From assembly GCF_004053875.1 (NCBI RefSeq), contig NZ_SBIP01000003.1, forward strand, positions 372,001 to 436,000: DNA of 64,000 bases. The letters are read 5' to 3'. Positions within the stretch are counted from its first letter, which is position 1, and each line of letters opens with the position of its first letter. Positions 37,112 through 46,829 of the stretch are shown here, piece after piece. Position numbers and translations under genes: made by a program. Under the pieces are notes generated by a model that had not been told where the DNA came from, ran no database searches, and saw nothing but the letters and a program-made list of their open reading frames with translations. This DNA comes from Neorhizobium lilium. Lineage in GTDB: Bacteria; Pseudomonadota; Alphaproteobacteria; Rhizobiales; Rhizobiaceae.

Positions 37112-37140
37112 CTGTCATAAATGTTTCACCAAGCTGACAT
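37112..37140 (+). promoter_or_regulatory. PHO box (three direct repeats) upstream of pstS
   Basis: CTGTCAT (37112-37118), GTTTCAC (37123-37129) and CTGACAT (37134-37140) are spaced exactly 11 bp apart, the helical repeat that PhoB dimers recognise. The site lies about 220 bp before pstS, downstream of phoR, so PhoB probably induces pstSCAB-phoU-phoB from here. Confidence 0.8.
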
Positions 37141-37360
37141 AAAACGGTGGGGCTACGGCCGCTAAGAACAGCGGGCGAGCGCCGGCAGGTAGATCGGTTA
37201 GCGCGGCGCAGGACACTGCGAAGACGAAAGCATGGAAGAAGCCAGCAAGCTTGTTTCGGCCGTCTTTGAAGGTGGTCCCGCGTCACTGAACTGTTATCCG
37301 GCCCTGTTATGGGGCGCTTGTCGGCGCACGGCGTCGATCCCTATCCAAGAGGAGACCCTC

Positions 37361-38416
37361 ATGAACTATTTCACTCGCCCGATGGCCGTTGCTGTTGCAA
37401 TGGCTTCGGCTGCCGCGTTCGTCCCGGCCGCTCATGCGGCTGATATCTCCGGCGCTGGCGCCACCTTCCCCTACCCGATCTATGCAAAATGGGCTGACTC
37501 CTACAAGAAGGAGACCGGCAACGGCCTCAACTACCAGTCGATCGGCTCCGGCGGCGGCGTAAAGCAGATCAAGGCCAAGACCGTTACCTTCGGCGCTTCC
37601 GACGCGCCGCTCAAGGGTGAAGATCTGGAAGCCTCCGGTCTCGCCCAGTTCCCCATGGTCATGGGCGGTATCGTTCCTGTCGTGAACCTCGAAGGCATCA
37701 AGCCGGGCGAACTCGTTCTCGACGGCAAGACGCTGGCCGACATCTTCCAGGGCAAGGTCACGTCCTGGGACGACGAAGCCATCAAGAAGCTGAACCCCAG
37801 CGCCAAGCTGCCGAAGAAGGCAATTGCTGTCGTTCATCGTTCGGACGGGTCCGGCACCACCTACAACTTCTCCTACTACCTGGGCGAAACCAGCCCGGAA
37901 TGGAAGGAAAAGGTTGGCGTCAACTCGGCTCTCGAATGGCCGGTCGGCATCGGCGCCAAGGGCAATGAAGGCGTTGCCAACAACGTCACGCAGGCTGACG
38001 GCGCTATCGGCTATGTCGAATACGCCTATGCCAAGCAGAACAAGATGACCTATGCCGACATGATCAACAAGGACGGCAAGACGGTCGAGCCGACCGGAAA
38101 GTCGTTCGCGGCAGCTGCTGAAAACGCAAAGTGGGACTCGCAGCCGGGCTATGGCGTTATCCTCGCCAACCAGCCGGGTGCAGAATCCTGGCCGATGACG
38201 GCTGCGACCTGGATCCTGGTTCACAAAAAGCCTGAGGATGCAGCTGCAACTGGCGAAGCCCTCAAGTTCTTCGCCTGGTCCTACAAGAACGGTGGCAAGG
38301 CTGCTGCCGAGCTGGACTACGTTCCGATGCCGGAAGCAGTCGTCAAGAGTGTCGAAGCCATGTGGGCCAAGGACATTGTTGGCAAGGACGGCAAGCCGGT
38401 CTGGGCTTCCAAGTAA
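37361..38416 (+). CDS. pstS: Phosphate ABC transporter substrate-binding protein
   Basis: A 351-residue periplasmic phosphate-binding protein with a signal peptide (cleavage near AHA|AD, about residue 26). Phosphate-binding blocks are present: [27 protein letters not shown] and [15 protein letters not shown] 37361 has AAGAGGAGA upstream; a longer in-frame extension is rejected. It is the first gene after the PHO box. Confidence 0.97.
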   Translation: MNYFTRPMAVAVAMASAAAFVPAAHAADISGAGATFPYPIYAKWADSYKKETGNGLNYQSIGSGGGVKQIKAKTVTFGASDAPLKGEDLEASGLAQFPMVMGGIVPVVNLEGIKPGELVLDGKTLADIFQGKVTSWDDEAIKKLNPSAKLPKKAIAVVHRSDGSGTTYNFSYYLGETSPEWKEKVGVNSALEWPVGIGAKGNEGVANNVTQADGAIGYVEYAYAKQNKMTYADMINKDGKTVEPTGKSFAAAAENAKWDSQPGYGVILANQPGAESWPMTAATWILVHKKPEDAAATGEALKFFAWSYKNGGKAAAELDYVPMPEAVVKSVEAMWAKDIVGKDGKPVWASK

Positions 38417-38425
38417 TATGCAGCC

Positions 38426-38451
38426 GGAAGGGGCGCTACAACGCCCCTTCC
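38426..38451 (+). terminator. Intercistronic stem-loop between pstS and pstC
   Basis: A perfect 10-bp stem (GGAAGGGGCG at 38426-38435, CGCCCCTTCC at 38442-38451) without a following T-run. It probably acts as an attenuator or 3'-end stabiliser that lets pstS mRNA exceed pstCAB mRNA. Confidence 0.6.
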
Positions 38452-38483
38452 ACTTCCAGAGAGCTGACTGAGGGGCAGGGAGC

Positions 38484-39464
38484 ATGACCTTGGCAATGGC
38501 GGAACAACGTGTCGATACGCGGCGCGAAAAGGTCGTAAGGCGCTTCGCCTTCACCGATATGATCTTTGCGGGTGTTTCCCGCGCGGCTGCGATCCTTGTA
38601 TTGTTGATCCTTGGCGGTGTTGCAATCTCGCTCGTCGTGGGCTCATGGGAAGCAATCACCACATTCGGCCTCGCCTTCCTGACGACGGAAAGCTGGAACC
38701 CGGTCACTGAGAAGTTCGGAGCGCTGGCGCCCATCTACGGCACGATCGTGACCTCCGGCATCGCTATTCTGATCGCCGTGCCGATCGGCATCGGCATCGC
38801 CATCTTCCTGACCGAGCTGTGCCCGCGTCCGCTGCGCCGCCCGATCGGCATTGCAGTCGAGCTTCTGGCCGGCATTCCCAGCATCATCTACGGCATCTGG
38901 GGCCTGTTCGTCTTCGCGCCCTTCGTGCAGACGACGATCCAGCCCTTCGTCATCAACCTGTTCAAGGATATTCCGGGGCTCTCCAGCCTGTTTGCAGGCC
39001 CGCCCTACGGTATCGGCATGCTGACCTCCTCGATGATCCTGGCGATCATGGTGCTGCCCTTCGTAACGTCCATCACCAAGGACGTCTTCGATACGGTTCC
39101 GGCGGTCCTCAAGGAATCCGCCTACGGCATCGGATGCACGACCTGGGAAGTAACCCGCAATGTCGTCATTCCTTATACGCGGATCGGCATCATGGGCGGC
39201 GTCATGCTCGGTCTTGGCCGTGCTCTCGGCGAGACGATGGCGGTTACCTTCGTGATCGGCAATGCGCACCGGATCAGCGCCTCGCTCTTTGCTCCGGGCA
39301 CGACGATTTCGGCCACGATCGCAAACGAATTTACCGAAGCCGACGGCGAGCTCTATACCTCGTCGCTGATTTCTCTCGGCCTCATTCTCTTCGTCATCAC
39401 CCTCATCATCCTGGCTGCCGCTCGCTACATGCTGATGCGCATCGGCCGGAAGGCAGGAGCCTGA
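38484..39464 (+). CDS. pstC: Phosphate ABC transporter permease PstC
   Basis: A 326-residue inner-membrane permease with six spans and the ABC permease loop ([18 protein letters not shown]...[18 protein letters not shown]). Together with PstA it forms the phosphate channel. It is followed 1 bp later by pstA, so the two are translated together. ATG 38484 has CAGGGAG upstream. Confidence 0.97.
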   Translation: MTLAMAEQRVDTRREKVVRRFAFTDMIFAGVSRAAAILVLLILGGVAISLVVGSWEAITTFGLAFLTTESWNPVTEKFGALAPIYGTIVTSGIAILIAVPIGIGIAIFLTELCPRPLRRPIGIAVELLAGIPSIIYGIWGLFVFAPFVQTTIQPFVINLFKDIPGLSSLFAGPPYGIGMLTSSMILAIMVLPFVTSITKDVFDTVPAVLKESAYGIGCTTWEVTRNVVIPYTRIGIMGGVMLGLGRALGETMAVTFVIGNAHRISASLFAPGTTISATIANEFTEADGELYTSSLISLGLILFVITLIILAAARYMLMRIGRKAGA

Positions 39465-39465
39465 T

Positions 39466-40308
39466 ATGTCGACGATCTATCCTCGCCGCAAAGCTACGAA
39501 CGGCATCATGATGGTGCTCTGCGGGGTCGCTGCCGTCATCGGCCTGGCCTGGCTCGCCCTCATCCTTGGCGCGTTGCTCTACAAGGGCCTTGCCGGCATC
39601 AATCTCGCCGTCTTTACCCAGATGACGCCCCCTCCGGGCGAAGCCGGTGGTCTGTTGAATGCCATCGCCGGCAGCCTGGTCATCACCATCATCGCAGTTG
39701 TCATCGGTACGCCGATCGGGATCCTCGCTGGCACCTACATGGCCGAATACGGCCGGTTCTCCAAGCTGACCACAGTCGTACGGTTCATCAACGACATCCT
39801 GCTTTCGGCGCCATCCATCGTTGTCGGTCTGTTCGTTTATGAACTTGTGGTACGGCCCATGGGGCACTTCTCGGCCTTTGCCGGTGCCTTCGCCCTGGCA
39901 ATTCTGGTTATCCCGGTTGTCGTGCGCACCACCGAAGACATGCTCAACCTGGTGCCGAACGCACTGCGCGAAGCGGGCACGGCGATCGGCGCACCGCGCT
40001 GGATCGTTATCCGCTCGGTTGCCTATCGTGCCGCACTTTCGGGCATCGTCACGGGCATTCTGCTCTCGATCGCCCGCATATCCGGCGAAACTGCCCCGCT
40101 GCTCTTCACGGCCCTCAACAACCAGTTCTGGAGCAGCAACCTGAACGCCCCCATGGCAAGCCTGCCCGTCACCATCTTCCAGTTTGCGCTGAGCCCTTAC
40201 GAGGAATGGCAGCAACTGGCCTGGACAGGCGCCCTCCTTATTACCCTAACGGTTTTGGCACTTAGCATTTTAGCCCGCAGCCTCACCGGACGCAGAGAGG
40301 ATCGATGA
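39466..40308 (+). CDS. pstA: Phosphate ABC transporter permease PstA
   Basis: A 280-residue six-span permease with the ABC loop ([18 protein letters not shown]...[15 protein letters not shown]). The start is ATG 39466, 1 bp after pstC; the stop overlaps the pstB start by 4 bp (ATGA). Confidence 0.97.
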   Translation: MSTIYPRRKATNGIMMVLCGVAAVIGLAWLALILGALLYKGLAGINLAVFTQMTPPPGEAGGLLNAIAGSLVITIIAVVIGTPIGILAGTYMAEYGRFSKLTTVVRFINDILLSAPSIVVGLFVYELVVRPMGHFSAFAGAFALAILVIPVVVRTTEDMLNLVPNALREAGTAIGAPRWIVIRSVAYRAALSGIVTGILLSIARISGETAPLLFTALNNQFWSSNLNAPMASLPVTIFQFALSPYEEWQQLAWTGALLITLTVLALSILARSLTGRREDR

Positions 40309-41108
40309 ACAACATGGTATCCCTGGACAAAGTCGCGCCCCAGAACATCAGCGACAAGGCGAAGATCGAGATCAAGAATCTCAACTTCTACTACGGTGAA
40401 TCGAAGGCGTTGAAGAACATCTCTCTTCAGTTGCCGGAGCGCAGCGTCACCGCTTTCATCGGCCCGTCCGGCTGTGGCAAGTCCACGCTGCTGCGTGTGC
40501 TGAACCGCATCTACGAGCTTTACCCCAAGCAGCGCGCCGAAGGCGAAGTGCTGGTGGACGGGAAGAACATCCTCGACCGCAGCCAGGATCTCAACCTGCT
40601 GCGGACCAAGGTGGGCATGGTGTTCCAGAAGCCGACCCCGTTCCCCATGTCGATCTATGACAACATCTCGTTCGGCATCAAGCTCTATGAGAACCTCTCC
40701 AAGAGCGAAATGGACGAGCGCGTCGAAGCGGCTCTGCGCCGCGCGGCTCTGTGGAACGAGGTCAAGGACAAGCTCAACGCCAGCGGCCTCAGCCTCTCGG
40801 GCGGGCAGCAGCAGCGTCTTTGCATCGCCCGCACCGTGGCCGTGAAGCCGGAAATCATCCTGCTCGACGAGCCGGCCTCCGCGCTCGATCCGCTGTCCAC
40901 TGCCAAGATCGAAGAGCTGATCGACGAACTGCGCGCCGATTACACCATCGTCATCGTCACCCACAACATGCAGCAGGCTGCGCGCGTCTCTCGCCAGACG
41001 GCATTCATGTATCTTGGCGAACTGGTAGAATTCGACGAGACGGCCAAGATCTTCACGTCTCCGCAGGAGAAGCGGACTCAGGATTATGTCACCGGCCGCT
41101 TCGGCTGA
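40305..41108 (+). CDS. pstB: Phosphate ABC transporter ATP-binding protein
   Basis: A 267-residue ATPase that drives PstCA. Walker [10 protein letters not shown], signature [13 protein letters not shown], Walker [14 protein letters not shown] and the switch His in VTHNMQQA are intact. The start overlaps pstA (ATGA). Confidence 0.98.
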   Translation: MNNMVSLDKVAPQNISDKAKIEIKNLNFYYGESKALKNISLQLPERSVTAFIGPSGCGKSTLLRVLNRIYELYPKQRAEGEVLVDGKNILDRSQDLNLLRTKVGMVFQKPTPFPMSIYDNISFGIKLYENLSKSEMDERVEAALRRAALWNEVKDKLNASGLSLSGGQQQRLCIARTVAVKPEIILLDEPASALDPLSTAKIEELIDELRADYTIVIVTHNMQQAARVSRQTAFMYLGELVEFDETAKIFTSPQEKRTQDYVTGRFG

Positions 41109-41161
41109 CCGATTTTCAAAACCCAAGAATGCAGTGATGTGTGCATCTGGAAGGAACAAAG

Positions 41162-41872
41162 ATGGCCTCGACCCATATCCTATCCGCCTATGATGAGGAA
41201 TTGCAGTATCTAACCCGCCGTATTTCCGAGATGGGCGGCCTGGCCGAACAGATGTGCTTGGATGCCGTGCGGGCGCTCGTGAACTCGGATTCCGCCCTTG
41301 CTCAGAAGGTGATCTCCGATGATGTGATCCTGGACAACGGCGAACGCGAGATTCAGGAAAAGGCGATCATCACCATCGCTCGGCGTCAGCCGGTGGCGGC
41401 CGATCTTCGCGAAATCGTCGGCACGCTGCGTATCGCAGCGGATCTGGAGCGCGTCGGCGACCTCGGCAAGAACACGGCCAAGCGCGTCATCGCCGTTCAA
41501 GGCACCGGCGTGCCGCGCAAGCTTGCAAGAGGTCTCGAGCATTTGTCGGATCTCGCCCTGGTCCAGCTTAAGGAAGTTCTCGACGTCTACGTCAGCCGCT
41601 CTATCGAAAAGGCAGAGGCGATCCGGCTTCGCGACGAAGAAATCGACGCGATGTACACCTCGCTCTTCCGCGAGCTGCTGACCTATATGATGGAAGATCC
41701 GCGCAATATCACCACCTGCACGCATCTCCTGTTCTGCGCCAAGAACATCGAACGCATCGGTGACCACGCGACCAACATCGCTGAAACCATCTACTACATG
41801 ACGACAGGCGCTCAGCCGGAAGGCGAGCGTCCCAAAGACGACTCGTCCAATATGGTCGGCGCTGCCGGCTAG
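41162..41872 (+). CDS. phoU: Phosphate transport regulator PhoU
   Basis: A 236-residue all-helical protein with two PhoU repeats (E-x-x-x-D motifs, RQPVAADLREIVGTLRIAADLERVGDLGKN and ERIGDHATNIAE). It bridges PstB and PhoR and keeps the kinase off when phosphate is plentiful. ATG 41162 has AAGGA upstream, preferred over ATG 41141. Confidence 0.96.
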   Translation: MASTHILSAYDEELQYLTRRISEMGGLAEQMCLDAVRALVNSDSALAQKVISDDVILDNGEREIQEKAIITIARRQPVAADLREIVGTLRIAADLERVGDLGKNTAKRVIAVQGTGVPRKLARGLEHLSDLALVQLKEVLDVYVSRSIEKAEAIRLRDEEIDAMYTSLFRELLTYMMEDPRNITTCTHLLFCAKNIERIGDHATNIAETIYYMTTGAQPEGERPKDDSSNMVGAAG

Positions 41873-42167
41873 GGCCAGTCGACATTCAGGATTTGGAGCG
41901 TGGTATGAGGGAAAATCGTTCAGTTCCAGGAGCGATACCGATGATGGATCTTATATCCACCGAGGGTTCGCGACGCGGAAATGGGCGATTTTCACCATAT
42001 CCCTTCGGGACGCGCCGGATTTCCCCTTTGAAGACGTCGGAAAGGCCTTGTGGAGGATAGGCTCCACTGCGGCCTTCCCTCCTGTTCAGAAACGAAATCC
42101 GCTAGGGCCACGCCCGAAACCTAGATGCCGATTGGTCTTAATGGACTTGTGACGGAAGAGACCCGAA
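41873..42167 (+). other. phoU-phoB intergenic region
   Basis: 295 bp with no supported gene. A 39-codon frame from ATG 41941 with AGGAG 9 nt upstream is present, but its composition gives no support. No PHO box or terminator is seen, so phoB is probably read from the upstream promoter or from an unrecognised one here. Confidence 0.4.
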
Positions 42168-42851
42168 ATGCAGCCGAAGATAGCGGTCGTTGAAGACGAA
42201 GAGGCGCTGAGCGTGCTTCTTCGCTATAATCTCGAAGCCGAAGGCTATGAGGTGGATACCATCCTGCGTGGCGACGAGGCGGAAATCCGCTTGCAGGAGC
42301 GTACGCCGGATCTGCTGATCCTCGACTGGATGCTGCCCGGCGTCTCCGGCATCGAGCTCTGCCGCCGCCTGCGCATGCGCCCGGAAACGGAACGCCTGCC
42401 GATCATCATGCTGACGGCCCGCGGCGAAGAGAGCGAGCGCGTCCGCGGGCTGGCAACCGGCGCCGACGACTATGTCGTCAAACCGTTCTCGACGCCGGAG
42501 TTGATGGCCCGCGTCAAGGCGATGCTGCGGCGGGCACGTCCCGAGGTCCTGTCGAGCGTGCTCCGCTGCGGCGATATCGAACTCGACCGCGAGACGCACC
42601 GGGTTCACCGCAAGAGCCGCGAAGTCCGGTTGGGACCAACCGAGTTCCGCCTTCTGGAATTTCTGATGGCGTCGCCCGGCCGCGTCTTCTCGCGCTCGCA
42701 ACTGCTCGATGGCGTTTGGGGCCACGACATTTACGTGGATGAGCGCACAGTCGATGTCCATGTCGGCCGGCTGCGCAAGGCGCTCAATTTCTCCAACATG
42801 CAGGATGTCATCCGCACCGTGCGCGGCGCCGGCTATTCCATGGAAGCCTGA
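42168..42851 (+). CDS. phoB: Phosphate regulon response regulator PhoB
   Basis: A 227-residue OmpR-type regulator. Receiver domain: acidic pair VEDEE, phospho-acceptor Asp in LLILDWMLPG (about Asp53), Thr in MLTARG, Lys in YVVKPF. The winged-helix DNA-binding domain (residues about 130-227) ends HVGRLRKALN...IRTVRGAGYSME. It would bind the PHO box at 37112-37140. Its 3' end overlaps the convergent PACE gene by 19 bp. Confidence 0.97.
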   Translation: MQPKIAVVEDEEALSVLLRYNLEAEGYEVDTILRGDEAEIRLQERTPDLLILDWMLPGVSGIELCRRLRMRPETERLPIIMLTARGEESERVRGLATGADDYVVKPFSTPELMARVKAMLRRARPEVLSSVLRCGDIELDRETHRVHRKSREVRLGPTEFRLLEFLMASPGRVFSRSQLLDGVWGHDIYVDERTVDVHVGRLRKALNFSNMQDVIRTVRGAGYSMEA

Positions 42852-43294
42852 ATCTTTCGCTGCCGCCATTCCGGCAGGGGAAACAGCCGGTCATAGGCCA
42901 GGTTGAATACAAAGGCATAGGCAACGTAGAAGACGGCGAAGGAAATATCCATCGCCAGCGCCTGGATGAGGCTGATGCCGAGATGCCAGGCGATGAAGGG
43001 CAGCAGTAAAAGCAGCAGCCCGGCCTCGAAAAGCACTGCGTGAACGATACGCAGGCCCAGGCCTTTCATCGTTCTGCCTGTCCTCCACTGCAGGATGTGG
43101 TCGAAAATCAGATTGTAGAGGTAGTTCCAGCCGGTCGCGATGGTTGCCGAGACGACCCCGACGACGGCAAGGTTGGACATCGGCACGTGAAAAACGAAGG
43201 CGCCAAGAGGTGTCACGAGCGCAAGCCCGATGATTTCAAAGCTGATGGCGTGACGGATACGGTCGCGTGTGGTGCGCAAGGTTGAACCCTCCAT
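42833..43294 (-). CDS. PACE-family efflux transporter
   Basis: A 153-residue inner-membrane protein with four spans arranged as two bacterial transmembrane pair (BTP) repeats. The PACE hallmarks are present (RIRHAISFEIIGLALVTPLGA, TGWNYLYNLIFDHI, RIVHAVLFEAGLLLLLLPFIAWHL, AYDRLFPLP). PACE proteins export biocides such as chlorhexidine or short-chain diamines. ATG 43294 has GGGAAG upstream; an in-frame ATG at 43330 is less likely. Confidence 0.9.
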   Translation of the reverse strand: MEGSTLRTTRDRIRHAISFEIIGLALVTPLGAFVFHVPMSNLAVVGVVSATIATGWNYLYNLIFDHILQWRTGRTMKGLGLRIVHAVLFEAGLLLLLLPFIAWHLGISLIQALAMDISFAVFYVAYAFVFNLAYDRLFPLPEWRQRKIQASME

Positions 43295-43483
43295 GGGTGC
43301 TTCCCGGGCCGTCCCGGACATTGTTCCCATTCAGGGGAGGTCGTCCTCACACCCGATAAATGGATATTGCAAATTCATGTTGCAAGATTAAGCGGCCAGC
43401 AGGGGCAAGGTAGCCCCTGTGCGATATGCTTCAGGTTGTCATAGCGCAGGTGTTTGGCCTGAAGCCATTGCCTGTTTTGCGCA

Positions 43484-43509
43484 ACAAAAAAGCGGGCCGC
43501 TGCCCGCTT
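43484..43509 (-). terminator. Intrinsic terminator of gcrA
   Basis: On the minus strand an 8-bp stem (AAGCGGGC / GCCCGCTT) with a 4-nt loop is followed by TTTTT. It lies about 25 bp after the gcrA stop. Confidence 0.85.
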
Positions 43510-43532
43510 TGCTTGTGCTCGTAGATGTAGGA

Positions 43533-44069
43533 TCAGGCGCGGGCAGCTGTCCTGCGGCGCTCGTGAACCGGCTGGTAAGCCAGGCGCGCATGATAGGCAC
43601 AGTAAGGCGAGGCATCCGGGGACTCGCAGCCGCAGAAGTGGAAGTCATCCTTGAGCGGATCGCCGACCGGCCATTTGCAGGTGCGCTCGGTGAGGTCGGT
43701 CAGGGCGAGCTGCTTGGATATCGGGACGACGACATTGCCCTTCGAAGTGACGGCAATTTCTCGGACCGTATCGACGTCGATCTCTTCCTGCAGGGCGGTT
43801 GCGCCGACGGTGCGGGCAATCGGGCGGGCAGGCGTAACGCGTGAGGCGAAGGTCGCAGGGCGGGGAGCAACTGCCGGGCGCTTGGCAGGAGCGCGGCTTG
43901 CGGCGGCAACACCGCCAGCCTTGGCGCGGCCCGGAAGGTTGAGCCGGTGCACCTTGCCGATCACTGCGTTGCGGCTGACGCCGCCGAGTTGCGCTGCGAT
44001 CTGACTGGCACTAAGCCCTTCTGCCCACAACCGCTTCAGTTTCTCGACGCGCTCGTCTGTCCAGTTCAT
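43533..44069 (-). CDS. gcrA: Cell cycle regulator GcrA
   Basis: A 178-residue GcrA-family protein. The N-terminal helix-turn-helix is diagnostic (MNWTDERVEKLKRLWAEGLS, SASQIAAQLGGVSRNAVIGK). The C-terminal sigma-interacting part with conserved Cys and His residues (CKWPVGDP, FHFCGCESPD, PYCAYHARLAY) is intact. GcrA binds RNA polymerase sigma-70 and acts at promoters with GANTC sites methylated by CcrM. ATG 44069 has GGAGAACGG upstream. A cluster of GANTC sites lies upstream between gcrA and argD. Confidence 0.95.
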   Translation of the reverse strand: MNWTDERVEKLKRLWAEGLSASQIAAQLGGVSRNAVIGKVHRLNLPGRAKAGGVAAASRAPAKRPAVAPRPATFASRVTPARPIARTVGATALQEEIDVDTVREIAVTSKGNVVVPISKQLALTDLTERTCKWPVGDPLKDDFHFCGCESPDASPYCAYHARLAYQPVHERRRTAARA

Positions 44070-44103
44070 GCCCGTTCTCCGCCTTTGAACGTTGCCGGCA
44101 TAC

Positions 44104-44297
44104 GGAATCCACTCACCTGCGCTGCGAGGATTATGTCGCAACACCCACTATATCTATGATTTAGGTGACTAGTTCCGCCGCATGCGTTCTAGTAATTGAT
44201 CGTTAACCTAGTGTGAGGCTGACTCCGTGGCAAGAGTCGCTGGAATCGCATCGAATCGATTTCTTGGTTTTCCCCAACTTGCTCAGAACACGAGTCA
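44104..44297. promoter_or_regulatory. GANTC (CcrM) site cluster between gcrA and argD
   Basis: GAATC at 44104-44108, GACTC 44221-44225, GAGTC 44234-44238, GAATC 44243-44247, GAATC 44253-44257 and GAGTC 44293-44297. Four fall within 37 bp. These are the methylation targets of CcrM and the contact sites of GcrA. A TTAACC CtrA-like half-site lies near 44203. The cluster fills the 397-bp gcrA-argD gap; no gene is seen there. Confidence 0.7.
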
Positions 44298-44466
44298 TTT
44301 CTGCCACATTGGCCGGAAGGGCTTTAAGACCTGAAAATGGCCGGAAATGCTTGGTGTTTTGTTGACATGCTTCCACCGAATGCCGATAGTGCCCGCGCCG
44401 CCCTGTGGGCGGCATTTTTGATTTTTTCGGGCACCTGCGCCCGTAGCCTTCAGGAGTGATGTCGCC

Positions 44467-45663
44467 ATGGCCGAAGCCGCGCTTTTCGACACTTTTGCTC
44501 GGGCCCCTCTGCGTTTCGAACGCGGCGAGGGGGTTTGGCTCGTGACGGAAAGTGGAGAGCGATATCTCGACTTTGGTGCAGGCATTGCCGTGAACTCCTT
44601 GGGCCATGCGCATCCGCATCTGGTCGAGGCGCTCAAGAACCAGGCGGAAAAGCTCTGGCACACGTCCAATCTCTATGAAGTACCGGGCCAGGAGACGCTG
44701 TCGCGGCGGCTGGCCGATCATTCCTTTGCGGACAAGGTCTTCTTCACCAATTCCGGCGCCGAGGCGCTGGAATGCGCGATCAAGACCGCCCGCCGCTATC
44801 AATATGTGAAGGGTCATCCGGAGCGCTTCCATATCATCACCTTCGAAGGCGCCTTCCATGGCCGCACGCTGGCAACCATCGCCGCCGGCGGCCAGGCCAA
44901 ATATCTGGAAGGCTTCGGCCCCAAGGTGGAAGGCTTCGATCAGGTCCCCTTTGACGATCTGGAAGCGCTGAAGGCGGCGGTGACCGAAAGCACCGCGGCC
45001 ATTCTGATCGAGCCGATCCAGGGTGAGGGCGGTATTCGTCCGGTGCCTAAGGAGTTCCTGGCGGCGTTGCGCCAGATCTGCGACGACAATGGCCTGCTGC
45101 TGATCTTTGACGAGGTCCAGTGCGGGGTCGGGCGCACCGGCAAGCTCTTCGCCTATGAATGGACCGGCGTGACCCCGGATATCATGGCGCTGGCCAAGGG
45201 CATCGGCGGTGGCTTCCCAGTCGGCGCCTGCCTTGCGACGGCGGAGGCCGCTTCGGGCATGACCGCGGGCACGCACGGCACGACCTATGGCGGCAATCCG
45301 CTCGCCATGGCGGTCGGCAATGCGGTCCTCGACGTCGTGCTCAGCGATGATTTCCTCCAGAACGTCCGCGATGTGTCGCTGGTCTTCCGGCAGGGGCTCG
45401 CCAGCCTGAAGGATCGCTTTCCGGATGTCATCGAAGAAATCCGTGGCGAAGGCCTTCTCCTCGGCATCAAGGCCAAGGTTCCGGCCGGCGAGCTCGTGGG
45501 CGCCATGCGCGCGGAAAACATGCTGGCCGTACCGGCGGGCGATAACGTCGTGCGCCTTCTGCCACCGTTGACGGTCACCGCTGAGGAGACCCGCGAAGGT
45601 CTGCGCCGCATCGAAAAGGCGGCTGAACGGCTTGTCGCCAGCGAATTGAAGAAATCCGCCTGA
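44467..45663 (+). CDS. argD: Acetylornithine aminotransferase
   Basis: A 398-residue class-III PLP aminotransferase of arginine synthesis. The PLP-binding Lys is in [15 protein letters not shown], with the aspartate block [15 protein letters not shown] and [11 protein letters not shown]. Full length. It is followed 55 bp later by argF, so the two form an arginine unit. Confidence 0.96.
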   Translation: MAEAALFDTFARAPLRFERGEGVWLVTESGERYLDFGAGIAVNSLGHAHPHLVEALKNQAEKLWHTSNLYEVPGQETLSRRLADHSFADKVFFTNSGAEALECAIKTARRYQYVKGHPERFHIITFEGAFHGRTLATIAAGGQAKYLEGFGPKVEGFDQVPFDDLEALKAAVTESTAAILIEPIQGEGGIRPVPKEFLAALRQICDDNGLLLIFDEVQCGVGRTGKLFAYEWTGVTPDIMALAKGIGGGFPVGACLATAEAASGMTAGTHGTTYGGNPLAMAVGNAVLDVVLSDDFLQNVRDVSLVFRQGLASLKDRFPDVIEEIRGEGLLLGIKAKVPAGELVGAMRAENMLAVPAGDNVVRLLPPLTVTAEETREGLRRIEKAAERLVASELKKSA

Positions 45664-45717
45664 GGGGGCGAAGAGGGCGCCATGGATGGTTCCCTCTGAT
45701 CTGGGAACCGTAATCAC

Positions 45718-46635
45718 ATGGCAGCACCGAAGCATTTTCTCGATCTCTCTGCAGTCGCAGCTCCGGATCTTCGCAACATCCTCGAGGATGCGAAACTCCG
45801 CAAGCAGGCCACCAAGGCTGGCACGGCGGACAAGCCGCTGGCCGGCAAGATGCTGGCGATGATCTTCGAAAAGCCCTCCACCCGTACGCGCGTCTCGTTC
45901 GATGTCGGCATGCGCCAGCTCGGCGGTGAGACGCTCTTTCTGTCGGGCACGGAAATGCAGCTCGGCCGCGCCGAAACCATCGGCGATACGGCCAAGGTTC
46001 TGTCCCGCTATGTGGACGCGATTATGATCCGCACCACGGATCATAACCGAATGCTCGAGCTTGCCGAACATGCGACGGTTCCGGTGATCAACGCCCTGAC
46101 GGATGATACCCATCCCTGCCAGATCATGGCCGATATCATGACCTTCGAGGAGCACCGTGGACCGGTCGCCGGCAAGACCTTCGCCTGGACGGGCGACGGC
46201 AACAACGTGCTCCACTCCTTCATCGAAGGCGCCGCCCGTTTCGGCTACCGGATGAACATGGCCGTGCCCATGGGCTCGGAACCTTACGACAAGTTCCTGA
46301 ACTGGGCGCGCAACAACGGCGGCGAAATCATGCTCAGCCATGATGCCGAACGCGCTGTGGCGGATGTCGACATGGTGGTCACGGACACTTGGGTTTCGAT
46401 GAACCAGGAACACAAGGCGCGGGGCCACAACATCTTCCAGCCCTATCAGGTGAACGACCAGTTGATGAAACGCGCAGCAAAAGATGCGCTGTTCATGCAC
46501 TGCCTGCCGGCCCATCGCGGTGAAGAGGTGACCGACGAGGTGATCGATGGCCCACAATCGGTGGTGTTCGACGAAGCGGAAAACCGTCTGCATGCACAGA
46601 AATCCATCCTCGCCTGGTGCTTCGGGCTGGTGTGA
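45718..46635 (+). CDS. argF: Ornithine carbamoyltransferase
   Basis: A 305-residue enzyme that makes citrulline from ornithine and carbamoyl phosphate. The carbamoyl-phosphate motif STRTR ([11 protein letters not shown]), HPCQ ([11 protein letters not shown]), the ornithine-binding DxxxSMG-type block ([10 protein letters not shown]) and [11 protein letters not shown] are all visible. It is downstream of argD. Confidence 0.97.
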   Translation: MAAPKHFLDLSAVAAPDLRNILEDAKLRKQATKAGTADKPLAGKMLAMIFEKPSTRTRVSFDVGMRQLGGETLFLSGTEMQLGRAETIGDTAKVLSRYVDAIMIRTTDHNRMLELAEHATVPVINALTDDTHPCQIMADIMTFEEHRGPVAGKTFAWTGDGNNVLHSFIEGAARFGYRMNMAVPMGSEPYDKFLNWARNNGGEIMLSHDAERAVADVDMVVTDTWVSMNQEHKARGHNIFQPYQVNDQLMKRAAKDALFMHCLPAHRGEEVTDEVIDGPQSVVFDEAENRLHAQKSILAWCFGLV

Positions 46636-46829
46636 TCGCCCCTGGAAAGCGCCTTGATTTCGTTCATACGGGCACCCATTTAGCGACCTTCAACGTGCCG
46701 CGCAGCGTGACCTGATGGAAACGAACGGCGTCTCAAAGAACATGATCGGCGTCTTCCTTAGGGCCAAGCGGTTCCGCTTCGGCTTGTGCTTGTGTAAAAG
46801 CATCGGAACCGGCGCCAAGGAGCGACAAG

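Noticed and set aside
41941..42060. 39-codon frame between phoU and phoB
   Set aside because: There is an AGGAG at a fair distance, but the composition is neutral and nothing else supports it.
44203..46593. 796-codon minus-strand open frame over argD and argF
   Set aside because: It is fully antisense to two clear enzymes, its translation has no recognisable domain, and long antisense frames are common in G+C-rich codon patterns.
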